64,000 nt of DNA from Isoetes taiwanensis (Eukaryota; Streptophyta; Lycopodiopsida; Isoetales; Isoetaceae): positions 704,949 through 768,948 of the forward strand of contig JAJEKV010000014.1 of the NCBI GenBank assembly GCA_021234155.1, in the 5' to 3' direction. A program made the translations under genes and the position numbers. The notes under the pieces were generated by a model, which ran no database searches, was not told where the DNA came from, and saw nothing but the letters and a program-made list of their open reading frames with translations. Of this stretch, positions 1 to 10,342 are shown in pieces; position 1 is the first letter of the stretch, and every line of letters starts with the position of its first letter.

Positions 1-984
1 GGCATCACCTGTTGGGACAACCAATGTTGCCCCGCGACTCAGTGAGCAGCAAGAGCAGGGCCGACGACGTCATAATGTGGCGGTACGTGCACTCTCAGAG
101 GAAATAGGAGAGGGTCTCACCGTTTATCCAGATCGGATCCTATCTGCGCATAGCATTTCAAACCATCAGTCCACATTATCCGAGCAGCAAGCTATCTTGG
201 GGGGGCTCAACGCGCCGCATCTCCCGCAGCGTTGTCACCTTTATGGTTGCAGACATACGAGTGCATGAGGCAATTTTGCGTCAGAGTAGGCAATTGAAAG
301 GGACTACCCTGTATGTCACCCAGGATCTTACTCGATGCAACAGAAGTCCTGCCGGCAACAGCTGGCTCAAGTCAAGGGCGTCCGCCATAGAGGGGGCACT
401 GCAGGATTGGTCCGAGGCAAGCTTTGCATTTTCAGGTCGGCGTCTGCCGAGGTCACCGATGCAATGCGTCAAGCTGCTACAGCATCCAGAGGCCCCATTG
501 CTACCACTACAGGAGCTACCCCACCGATTGCCACTCCTATTACTGCCACCGGTGCCTATCACGCACCTCTCCCCGCTTTGCTCCAACCGCTCCCACAACG
601 TTGCTCGGGCATCCCTGCTGCTCCCCACACGGGGAACGGATCATCGTGTGTCTACATCAAATGCCAACAAATAGGAACTATCGTCCGGGATGGTATCTTG
701 AGGCGCCGGGGCTTTCCTTGGCGTAAAGGGGAGAGTCTCAACTCTATTACAACGAGATATGGATCTCATTTTCCTCATGGAAACATGGGAACATCGGGGA
801 ATGCCTGCCGAACCTCCCAGGCTATCTGCATTTTTGGTGTTCAACGAGTGCACAGGCAAGCGAGGGCATGTGGGAGGTTGCCTGCTACTATCGTGCAACC
901 TTGGGGCAGTCAGTCTTGCTGCACAAAACAGATAGGTACAATTGCTACTTGTAGGTGCGCGTGCAGTATGACAGTAGCAGCATC

Positions 985-1480
985 CTCTTCGTAGCAGCAT
1001 GCTACTTTCCACATGCCGAGAGCAACTTCTATAACACTCATTCGAATATGGATAGATTGGAGCCCTATGTCGATCTATATGATGACATACAGCAGCACAA
1101 ATAGTTGGGCAAGATTATGCTGCTTGGAGACTTTAATGCACGCATGGGAGCCGAGCAGATCTCGAAATTTGAGCCCCTGCCAGAGGACGTCTTGCAGTTG
1201 AACCCCGTAGAGGTAGCTTGGTCAAGGATATCAGATGACAACTATATTTCACGCTATGGCAGACAGTTGTTGCTGCTGGATAGTATCTTTGACCTGGTTA
1301 TTTATAATGGGTTGGCACAATGGCCGTCTTCCAGCCGCTACACTTGTAGACAGGAGAACCAAGGGGGCGGCTCCAGTGTAGTGGATTACCTGCTGGTCGA
1401 GGAACAGGATCTGCACCTGGTTACTCATTTTTCCATTGGAACAGACACTCGGGATGAGGAAGTTGACTCAGACCAGTAGC
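985..1480 (+). pseudogene. LINE endonuclease domain
   Basis: The translation shows ACYFPHAESNFYNTH, then LLGDFNARMG (the GDFN motif of AP-endonuclease-type LINE nucleases), then VVDYLLVEEQDL near the end (the D-Y/H motif before the terminal catalytic His). This nuclease nicks the target DNA in target-primed reverse transcription. The segment is split over at least two frames around 1013-1105. A diverged copy of the same segment lies at 58285-58665. Confidence 0.8.
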
Positions 1481-2104
1481 TCCTGTTCGTACATATACAT
1501 TGGCAGGCTCCCCGTGCATCCACTGGCTCAATACCCCGGGTGCCCCATCTGTGCCTGGACTCCGACAGCTACTGTAAGATGCTTTGGGAGAGGCCACTCA
1601 CGGAGAACCTCGGGCGCTGCCACCTTTCCCCGCAACAGATGGTTCGATGATGAGTGTCGAGAGCTCAAACGCGAACTCCGGCAAGTCAGTGATCCCACCT
1701 CCCACCCACAGGCCATCAATCAATACCACTCCTTCTTCAAGAACAAGAAAGTCAGATACCTCGCAGAGCACCAGCAATAGATGTTCGGTCTCCTGGATCG
1801 GCATCCCAAGACATTCTGGAGAAGGGTATTGAGCAAGGTTGTACAACCCACAGGGAACATCACCTCGGAGCAATGGGTACAGTACTTGCAACAGCTTTAT
1901 GACCCGCTCGGGGGCCGGGCACCAGTACCTCCACAGATGGGCATGGCTCTGGTCATCATCACAGAGGGGGATGCCATCATGGACCTGCAACGCCTAGCTA
2001 ATGGGAAGGCAGCAGTTTTGGATGGCATGCAGGCAGAACTTCTGAAATGGGCTGGACCTCCACTGGTGCCTGTCCTCACAGCATTGTAGAGAACCCTCAA
2101 TGTA

Positions 2105-2939
2105 CAGCCAGCTATCGTATTATTATAGTCAGCTCTCTCTTTGCAAAGCTGTTGGCTGGCATCCTTGAGAAGCGGCTGACAATATGGGCAGAGGAGGCAG
2201 AAGTGCGAGCTCTCACACAAGTAGGCTTTCGGCCCAGGCATTCCACTATTGATCATATATCTTCACTCTGCGCACACTGATTGAGAATAGCCGGAATCGC
2301 CGACAAAACCTGTACTGTTGTTTCGTGGATTTCGCAAAAGCTTTTGACACAGTGCCCCGGGACAAGTTATGGGACAGATTACGGCAGTTGGGGACCCCCC
2401 TTGACTTGCAGAAAGCAATATACAGGCTATACGAGGCATGCTCAGGCCGTATCACATCAATCAGTAGTATTGGAGTACGTCAGAGTTGCCCCCTCTCCCC
2501 CACACTCTTTGGCCTATACATTGACCAGCTGGAAGATTGGCTTTCTGAGCACGGAGGTGCGGGCGCCCATCTCATCCATCATACAATCCGACAACTCATA
2601 TATGCTGACGATTTTAACCTCCTGGCCTATACTTCAGAGGACATGCAACGTCACCTAGATGCTCTTGACATTTTTTGCCGATTCACTGGCATGCGAGTTA
2701 ACTTGGCCAAAACTAGAGTGCTGCTAGTTTCATCATCCCGTCAACCAAGGCTTCCCTCATTCACTTACCAGGAACAAGATGTAGAGATGGATCCGACCTA
2801 CAAGTACTTGGGGATCGAGTTCTCTGCTATCACCCACTGGGATGCTGCCATCAGGTTGCAGGTCACGGCAGGTTGGAAAGCACTGTATGCCATGCAAAAC
2901 AATAGCCACAAGGCAGAGTTGTGTGCCTGGGGCCACTAG
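2105..2939 (+). pseudogene. LINE reverse transcriptase domain
   Basis: The RT boxes appear in order. A fingers segment GFRPRHSTIDHI lies near 2222-2262. Box A, FVDFAKAFDTVPRDKLW, carries the first catalytic Asp near 2325. GVRQSCPLSPTLFGLY lies near 2472. Box C, LIYADDFNLLAY, has the YADD catalytic pair near 2590, followed by KTRVLLVSS and YKYLGIEF. The 2325-2939 stretch is one open frame of 204 codons; upstream parts lie in another frame. This is the polymerase that copies LINE RNA at the nicked target. Confidence 0.88.
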
Positions 2940-3260
2940 TCACACTTGTTTAGGGCCTTGGTCGAGCCGGTCCTCTTGTATGTGGCAGAAGTGTGGGGTC
3001 CGATGATATCCCACAACACCTGGAATGACTCGAGCAGGTGCAGAAAGCCTTCTTGACACGAGCCCTTGGGGTAAAGTCCACAGTTCCATACTCCAGGAGA
3101 GGTTTTTTGCCCCTTCAACGGGCTGCATTGGAACGCCATATTATTTACTTCCAGAAGGTGGTCCACGTTTGCCCCACCTTGCTTTGGCCATAGCGATGGA
3201 TCCCCAATGCCTCAAAGCCTGCTCGAAGGACAAGCAAGCTCAGTGGTTCTCACGTTGGTA

Positions 3261-5175
3261 ATATGAACTTTTGATATGTATAAGTTCTCCCTTCCATTCT
3301 TCTCGATAACAATCTGGCTATGATAGTGATATGTTGGGCATTTCAATTGCTATAACCCAAAGAAGCATAACTCTTCAACTTGACAATAAACAGACACATC
3401 TCTATCTACCTAGCCGTTTTCCCGGGGATTTCACCATTAAAAAACCGTATGATACATAATGATTTGGTTAGGGTTTTTTTTAAACCCGGCCCCACATACG
3501 ATCGAAGGAGAATATGGCCGCACCACCATTTTTCAGAGGTGGTCTAAGGGGAACTCTTCACGGTTTGATACGTTAAGGGGGTTCTTCAAGATCCGGAGGC
3601 TCGAATCATAGCGGTTCTTGTAGTTCATCCGCTCTGTCTACTTCAAAACTATCACGGTAATTTGATTTAGGGCAAGACTATGTTCACGCACTTTGAAATC
3701 TCTTTTCATGCTCTACCGGCCGGAAAGCTTGAACATGAACCCAGCCTGTCAAAAACAGGTTTGCTTGATCTACTTTGGTTTTACATATGCATTCAAGATC
3801 GATGCGGGCTTTAAAGATCTCAAAGGGTTTTCCCATACGGGTTATAAATTCAAACCCATCCGGGCTTTGTTTGTGAAGTAGGCTGGGCAGCTCATAATTT
3901 CGTTGATGGTCCGTGCCTACCCAAAAATAGTCCGGCTGGAGCAACTTCGATTTACTCGGTGCCTAAGATTTGCCCGATCGCCAATGATTGCCATTTAGGG
4001 GCGATTCTAAACCCCGTGTTTTAGGGCTACACGGTTTATTGGATCTTTGCACCTTAAGACGGATAATATGGAATTAGTTAATCCTCTCAAATATTCGACC
4101 TATTCTATCTTAAGAAGGTGAAGTCTTCTGCCTTTAACGATTGGTTCTAGGATTTGTCTCTAAATAGATCATGTTTGAATACATGTCTTCAAATAGGACT
4201 GGAAATTCTACATTCATACAACATCTTGATTCAACTTATGGGGCTTTGTGCTTGGATGCATGTTTTTTGTGGGCTTTATTTTATCCCTTACAGTTGGATT
4301 TGAAAAGGAAGGCAGGTCAGAATAAGCATGACAAATTATACCATTTTTCAAGGCAATGATTTGCTCTCTTGACAATAGAAGTTCCGTTATGCTCCTACTG
4401 CTTCTATTCATTTGGCTGCCAAAGATATTTAAAATCGTTTTATGGCAGGCTCTAAAGCATACGGCATGATGGCTGCAACTACAGTCCGATAACACAGACT
4501 AATTTGGCTTTATGCCTGTATATTAGGCTCGATTTTGTACGTCATTCTTGAGATTGAGTGCACCTACTGCATAAAGGGAGCTTCAGAGATATTTATCGAG
4601 CGCATCTTTAACAGTTTTTTGACATTCAAATTTCATTCTTATACTGCCTTAGCATGAAAGCTTATGCCTACATTGTTTTTATGATTACTTGCTTTCATAA
4701 CATGATTTATGATGCCATTGTGCCTTAAACGGATCTTGTTCTTTGATCTAAATATTCTTTTCAACCTTCTTTGGTGGAGTCCCGCGAATCGATTCTTTTA
4801 CTTTTACTTGCTTTGCAGTTAAACGGGGTGAGTAACATATTAGACTTTGGTGTGCCTAGATTTGCTATTCTGATTCTTACATATTTTACTTGTAAGAAAA
4901 TTGAGCTTTGCAGCAGATGACGGGTGAGTAACATATCGGACTTTGAGGTGCCTAGATTTGCTATTCTGATTCTTACATATTTTAAAATGGGGGTAAGAAA
5001 ATTGAGCTCATTCTTTGTGTTTGTGATGATCATGGCATCTGTTTCTTTGTTGAAATGGGATATGCCCAACCAAATGCTTTGCTCAAGTTTTAAGGGTCCA
5101 TTTTGTGCCTAGTTTGAAAGGATCGGGGAGCCTTTGGACTAGCAATATCTCTTCTTGGAGCCATGATCATGCCGT
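3261..5175. other. Intergenic, no recognisable gene
   Basis: About 1.9 kb between the LINE and the start of the tandem duplication. The only ORFs are short (under 95 codons), lack domain motifs and look like chance. A 95-bp tandem duplication lies at 4811-5003. The stretch 3420-3560 (a T run, then AAACCCGGCCCCACATACG) resembles other dispersed low-copy sequence in the window but cannot be assigned to a family. Confidence 0.6.
4811..5003 (+). repeat. Tandem duplication, 2 units of about 95 bp
   Basis: Both units contain CTTTGCAG, then GGGTGAGTAACATAT, then GCCTAGATTTGCTATTCTG, then CTTACATATTTTA, then GTAAGAAAATTGAGC. Units start at 4811 and 4906. The second unit carries a few substitutions and a short insertion (AAATGGGG). 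No coding role is apparent. Confidence 0.85.
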
Positions 5176-5627
5176 GACGTTCTCCATGCAAGCCTCATTT
5201 TCCTTTGCTTACAACTTATGCACTTTCTAATCTCTTAACCAACTCTTTCGGGCATAATCTTTTCCTCCATTCAAAGATTGGTCTTGTCCGAGAAGAATAG
5301 CTTTCACAAGCAAGGCTATTAGGGTAGAATGTCTTTGGTACGACTTTTAAAAGTAGATAGCAATATTATATTCGATTTATCTGCGGGATGGATGCCGGTC
5401 TTGCACAATTGAGAGTGGTTTTGCACTATTTTTGTCTTTCTTGATCAATGTTGTTGTATATATCCGTGGCGGAAGTCTTTGCAATGACAAGAAATTATCT
5501 CCTCAAGATCAAGCCAAATGTGACAATTTGGATCTAAACGAAGCTTCATTTCTGCTAAGGGTTAGATTCTAATCGTATAGAACCTTGTGCTTAGAAATTT
5601 TCTAATTTGATAAGGAATTTTTCACAG

Positions 5628-5925
5628 AATGTGTTGGGCAAATGGAGCAAAGTTGTCTTTGGTATTGCCATTCTAGCTTCTGGCCAAAGTTCTACCATAA
5701 CAGGCACATACGCAGGGCAGTATGTCATGCAAGTGAGCTTGAAAATGAAAATTTGGTTCCATGATTTACACTTTTCACATGAATTTACAACAGGGTTTTT
5801 TGAATCTGCGGTACAAAGCATGGATCCGCAATCTCATCACTAGATCTGTTGCAATTGTTCCAAGTCTAATTGTTGCACTAATAGGAGGATCATCAGGAGC
5901 AGGAAGGCTCATTATTATTTCATCA
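5628..5925 (+). pseudogene. NRAMP metal transporter fragment, two exons (copy 1)
   Basis: NRAMP proteins move Fe, Mn and other divalent metals with protons across membranes. Exon 5628-5732 follows an acceptor (TTTTTCACAG) and ends in [19 protein letters not shown]. It stops exactly at a GTGAGC donor. After a 61-bp intron ending in ACAACAG, exon 5794-5925 reads [14 protein letters not shown], then [16 protein letters not shown] and [12 protein letters not shown], and ends at a GTAAGC donor. These match the adjacent conserved blocks around TM helices of plant NRAMPs ([13 protein letters not shown] and IRN..TRS.AI.PS). About 80 of roughly 500 residues are present and the rest of the gene is absent, so this is a fragment, not a gene. 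GDSL esterase exons follow within 60 bp in the same orientation. Confidence 0.85.
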
Positions 5926-5980
5926 GTAAGCCGATATCAATCTATCATCACCAAACTTAGTAACAGAGTAACATTGGATA

Positions 5981-6255
5981 ATGTTAAAACCAGGTCTTGC
6001 AAAAAATCAGGGTGTAAATTATGCTTCGGGAGCCGATGGCATTTTGGATTCAAGTGGCTATAACTATGTAAGTTTCTGTCCATGTTTTGATCATGGAGAT
6101 TATGAAGAAATTGTTATCTTTTGATAAGAATATTGACCATGATGCAGCTGGCAAGAATATCCATGTCTCAACAGATCAACAACTTCAAGCAGACCTTGGC
6201 AAGCATAAACGCAACTCTAGGGCAAGAAGAATCTGTAAAGCTCATTGCTTTACAG
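5981..6255 (+). pseudogene. GDSL esterase/lipase fragment, two exons (copy 1)
   Basis: Exon 5981-6067 encodes [19 protein letters not shown] and then ILDSSGYNY, ending at a GTAAGT donor. Exon 6148-6255, after an acceptor GATGCAG, encodes LARISMSQQINNF, then KQTLASINATLG and EESVKLIALQ. These correspond to the GVNYASGG.GIL block and the following Q...F......LG......LI block of plant GDSL-type lipases, which are secreted serine hydrolases. The catalytic GDS, GND and DxxH blocks are outside the fragment. The piece sits directly between the NRAMP and FKBP42 fragments, all on the plus strand. Identification rests on motif memory; an alignment would settle it. Confidence 0.72.
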
Positions 6256-6271
6256 ACTAGGTGCATTGCCA

Positions 6272-6336
6272 AGGGTTGATGGAAATGAAGCTTTTAATCA
6301 GAAAGTATTGAAGAAGCCATGCAACAATATGATTTG
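6272..6336 (+). pseudogene. FKBP42/TWD1 TPR-start fragment (copy 1)
   Basis: A short exon piece encoding VDGNEAFNQK and, one base out of frame, EEAMQQYDL, ending at a GTAATT donor. This matches the start of the first TPR of plant FKBP42 (TWISTED DWARF 1: GN..F..KLEEAMQQYE). The frame break before EEAMQQYDL is shared with copy 2, so it predates the duplication. The GDSL fragment ends about 20 bp upstream. Confidence 0.65.
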
Positions 6337-6529
6337 GTAATTTTCAGCTGATAGTTATCCCATATCTATTTTGCAATATGGTGTTTTGCACATGATAGCT
6401 TCTTTATGAGCACAACTCTTCGTTGCTTTTTAAGGGTCCAGGGCTAATCTGACCTCTAGTTTTTTATCTGCAAGTCTCACAAGGGTAATGCTTTTGTGGA
6501 TTATGATAGATTACAGTACCTTCTTGCAG

Positions 6530-6862
6530 GCGGTATCAGAGGAATCAGATAATGTTGAAGCTCTCTATCGACGTGGTAAGGCACAAGTTGCTCTTGGCAG
6601 AACAGGTGAAGCAAGGAATGATTTTAAAAAAGTAAAGCAACTGGCACCTGATGATAAGACATTAATTCATGAATTGCATGTTCTGGCTCAACAAGATAAA
6701 CAGCTATATGAAAAGCAAAAAGAACTCTACAAAGGATTGTTTGGTCCACCTCCAACAAAGCAACCTTCAAAGAGAAGATGGTATGCAATAGTATGGATCT
6801 GGTTACTCTCTCTTTTTAGGGTCATACCTTCCTTATTCCATAATCCATTTAGACATTCCTAA
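6530..6862 (+). pseudogene. FKBP42/TWD1 last exon: TPR, calmodulin-binding region, membrane anchor (copy 1)
   Basis: The exon follows a good acceptor (TACCTTCTTGCAG) and runs open for 111 codons to a stop. It encodes the third TPR (VEALYRRGKAQVALG), then LAPDDKTLIHELHVLAQQD, then the basic QLYEKQKELYKGLFG, and a C-terminal hydrophobic anchor (WYAIVWIWLLSLF). That order and wording match FKBP42/TWISTED DWARF 1, a membrane-anchored immunophilin co-chaperone of ABCB auxin transporters. The FK506-binding domain and middle TPR exons are missing, so this is a 3' fragment with a natural stop. What follows resembles a 3' UTR repeat (AGACATTCCTAAACCCATATG occurs twice). It may be transcribed but is unlikely to be functional. 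Confidence 0.82.
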
Positions 6863-9412
6863 ACCCATATGCACCATGTTTTCAAGCTTGAAGTATCCCT
6901 AGTACTTTACCACTAAACTACAGTTTAGCCTTCAAATAGTTTAGACATTCCTAAACCCATATGCATTCTACAACCCCGTCTACAACCCTATACATTCTTA
7001 CAACTACAATGATCCCGGCAACGTTCATTATTTATTCAACGTAAGGGACACATGCAATGAAAATTCTTGCATCTTAAGAGATAGATGCAATAGAGTCTTA
7101 ACCAACGAGACCAGTTTAGACGAGAATGAAGATGCGAGAAATGTCTATTAAACACATTGTGAAATTTTTTTCCTTCTCCACAAACCATTTTTTCTCTGAA
7201 TAAGGCTACGGCACAAACTCAAGTACAAGATCGGGTAGGGGTATGTAAAATGTAACATAGTCCGGGCGTATATCTACAGTAGGGGGCAGGGAAACTGGGT
7301 TTTCCTATTTACGTATGTAGGGGTTTTCGACCTCCAAAAGTCGTATACAAGGGGTTTTCTGGTGACCCCTTGCACGCACATGAGGTATCTCCATGTGCCT
7401 AGGTGAAACCCCCGGGGCCATTTTAAGATGTTCATGCTTTCACATAGTTAACTAAACAATCTCTGGTAGAGCTTGAAAGACCAATTCTAGTTTACAAAAT
7501 TATACCATCCCAGTGTTTAGTTGAAAAGAGACATCCAAATAGGAAACACATGCCTCTTATTGTTTCTTTAGAGCACAGAGTTTACTGACAAAATAATAAT
7601 TACCCAGGCTCCTTATTGATAATTAATTTTTTCATGTGGTTTCAAATGATAGTTTGGATGGAGATAATAGCCCATGTATGAAAAGACTATCTCATGAACA
7701 ACAAACAAACCATCCACTGCTTTTCATAACCATTTGCACACAAATAGGTCTACATAATCTGTCAAATTTTACCTTATTGGCTAATGTTCTATCTGCCACA
7801 AGATTTGAGTTGTTGATCTATATTCTTGTATAAGCCATGCTTACCTCTGCACAAAAATATAGAAAAATATCTAAGTAGAATAGAATATTCTGGACATTCA
7901 TCTAGAAAAAAATGTAGAACAATGCTGGCACAAGATGATAGATAAGTGGTCAAAGTTGCCTTATGGACAGTTCAGTCTTGATTGCTGCAGTCTGGGCATA
8001 CAAAGCTTATTAGACAGGCATCCTTGTTAAACTGCCTTAAAACATTCTAATGAGAGGGAGACCAAACCAGTCTTTGTAAAATGACATGGTAGCCAAGCTA
8101 CACCATGATGTTTTTTTTAGCATGGATTCAAAAAACCAGAAGACCTTGATAGAAATAAAGATTTCTTTGTAAAATGAGTGTCTACTACTTAAAAACAAAC
8201 TTTTAAACAAATGAAGTTTAAAAGTGGCAATAAGAGAATTACATACACATTTTTGAACCATGTATACATTTCTAACAAATGAACAAAATTTGCATTATAA
8301 TGGTGTTATCCAAAATCATGTTAAAATACACCTTATAGAATATCTAGTTGTGCCTCTCAAAAATGTTGCCAACAGTTGTGCCCTCAGTTTGCCACAGCAG
8401 GAGAACACAGTAAACTATATATCTCAAGTCACAGTCATCTGCAGAGCTGCAGAGTCCAGCAGAGTTAGCATCTTTGATGTACCCTAGGTCTGTGCAAGGA
8501 ACTAAAGGAGCATTTCTTTAGCTTCTTTATCTAATTTTTTTCTGTCATATATTTTTGAAACTCCAATATCAAACATCTGAACCTTGTTGACGAAGTATAA
8601 TCTTGCCAAAACAAAAACCATACAGATATTTCTAATGCTAAAGGTCTTCTATAAAGAGCAAGATGATACATGGCCTCAAGAAAAGTAATACCATAGTGAA
8701 GAGCATGTGCATTGAACTTGGGGACGAATCCAGCGACTCCAATGCGTGTTTCAACCTTATCTCTTTAAGGTCAACTCCGTAATATGCTAATGGAACATGG
8801 CAAAGTATAACTTGGGAAAAAAGGTGTATTATGCTAATAGCTTGTTCAGAAAATCTTACATTGGCACACCTAGTAAGAATGACTTGCCAAATGTAATATA
8901 CATATTCAAAATCTAATTTTCATCACATTCTACTACTATCTAAAGTCTGGAAAGGACTAAGGGTTCGAGTTGCAAAACTGATACCTTTGCATCCTATTAG
9001 ATTTAGAACATCTTGAAGCAAATCTGCAATGCACAAAAGCAACATCAAATATATCAACTGTTATATAATCGATATGGCCATTTTACAACTGGTAACAACC
9101 AGCGGAATGTCATAAAACCAGTATTTCATTTAAGCTAGTGGTATTTTAGCTGTAAAAATGGATGCATTCAGAAAACTCAGCCAAGTATTTATGCCTGTCT
9201 TGCCAGTTACATTGGTGCGGAACTACTGGCACGTTACTTGAAGCATGTCTTACGCATGTCTTCTGGCCAGTTACTTTAAGCCAAAACCTTAAATATTTCA
9301 TGTCATGTCATGCCGAACTCTAGGCAGTTCTATCGGGAACAACATATGTGTTACATATTGATTAACCAATGCACAGGAAGATAATGAATCAATAATATCT
9401 GTGTGCAAAAGA
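6863..9412. other. Non-coding part of unit 1
   Basis: About 2.5 kb without a recognisable gene. At 7290-7420 lies a block (GTATACAAGGGG, CTGGTGACCCCTTGCACGCA, CTAGGTGAAACCCC) found again in unit 2 (14750-14830) and, diverged, at 31560-31640, so it is a dispersed repeat. On the minus strand around 8520-8740 short readings such as FVPKFNAHALHYGITFLEAM look faintly exon-like and end near a GTATGG donor. I cannot name them. Confidence 0.5.
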
Positions 9413-10342
9413 AAATTTGAGAAAAATTTAATTCTGGTAAGGGACTCGCAAAGAACACAAAAACCGGCCAATATGTCTAGCTACCCCATAAATGAAATAA
9501 GAAATATGCAAAGACAAGAGAGAGGACAATGGCGACAATCCCCCTTTCAGGTTTTCGAGGAAAACCCTAATGGAAAATGGTCATCAATGGCCTCGAGGGT
9601 GCCCTGAAGAACAAGGTAGAAAATTGGTGAAGCCAACCAAAACGCGCATCAACGCCATGGAATGTGTGAAACCTGAAAAAGGGAGAAATGCCTAGAAAGT
9701 ACCCGTTAAACGTAAGGAAAAATAGGTACAACCATGGCAGGCGAGTACCCCCTAAGAAAATAGCCCCTAGAAAGCACGAAACATCAGGAACCAGAAACAA
9801 CATATATAGAAAAAGAAAATATCACCGAGAGGTGGAAGAAGGAAAAATAGCGTCACCAACAAGTGGAAATCATCTAGCATCACCCAACGGGTGGAAAAAT
9901 ATAGATAGCATCACCCAGTGGGTGGAAAATAATTTGCATCACCCATCGGGTGGAAAAAGCATCATCTAATGGGTGGTCAGTACTGAGCAGAAACATATAA
10001 AAAATAGACGAACCCAGACAATACATAAGGGCGGGTAGGGTGGGAAGCAATGGACAAGGAAAGAGATGCTGCTCTGAGAAAACGTCGATAACAATGCAAT
10101 AAGAAAATAAACTCGCACAAGGGCCCAAAAATATATGAACCAAAAATACCTGCTGGAAATCATATGGATTCACCATTCAGACATGCCACAAAATCCTCAA
10201 ACTATAAATTCTCAAGGTGATGAATGAAGTGGTCCAAGAAATAACTATTTCAAAATAGCATCCCAACACTAGCTAAAAAATAGAACGAGCAAAAACAAGT
10301 TGTGCGGAATGTAACTTTAGACAATGTATCTGTAAAGGCAAT
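9413..10342 (+). repeat. Segment inverted between unit 1 and unit 2
   Basis: This ~930-bp stretch of unit 1 matches the reverse complement of 16816-17736 in unit 2, while both flanks keep the same orientation (left flank ends AATAATATCTGTG, right flank begins AAAATATATCTAC in both units). It contains the motif CCCTTTCAGGTTTTCGAGGA at 9541, shared with the fold-back element at 47440-49560, and the hairpin-forming CACCC repeat at 9877-9976. No coding sequence is convincing. Confidence 0.9.
9877..9976 (+). repeat. Tandem array of short hairpin units, GCATCACCC..GGGTGG
   Basis: Four successive units start GCATCACCC or GCATCATCT and contain an imperfect palindrome (CACCCAACGGGTG, CACCCAGTGGGTG, CACCCATCGGGTG, then CATCTAATGGGTG), spaced 23-31 bp. 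The centre of each palindrome varies while the arms are kept. The same array is at 17162-17263 in reverse orientation. Confidence 0.85.

Larger units (their letters stand above)
1..3260 (+). mobile_element. APE-type LINE (non-LTR retrotransposon), incomplete
   Basis: The plus strand carries, in order, an apurinic-type endonuclease region, a linker and a reverse transcriptase, as in ORF2 of plant LINEs. The window starts inside the element. The coding signal ends near 3260 at a block related to the extreme C-terminal part of ORF2 (KDKQAQWFSRW), after which the DNA turns AT-rich. The same family appears twice more: a C-terminal piece on the minus strand at 22900-23325 (KDKRAQWLARW) and an endonuclease piece at 58285-58665. 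The reading frame changes several times, so this copy is dead or badly called. No poly-A tail or target-site duplication can be placed. The first 860 bases encode no domain I recognise and may be ORF1 or the start of ORF2. Confidence 0.85.

Noticed and set aside
281-628. Minus-strand ORF of 115 codons within the LINE
   Set aside because: Low-complexity Ser/Gly-rich translation opposite a LINE frame, with no motif; taken as a shadow.
8037-8261. Minus-strand ORF identical in both units (15454-15678)
   Set aside because: The surrounding non-coding DNA is equally identical, so this is no sign of coding.
9877-9976. CRISPR-like array
   Set aside because: Only four short units with irregular 23-31 bp spacing, no spacer-repeat alternation and no cas genes; the setting is a plant nuclear genome.
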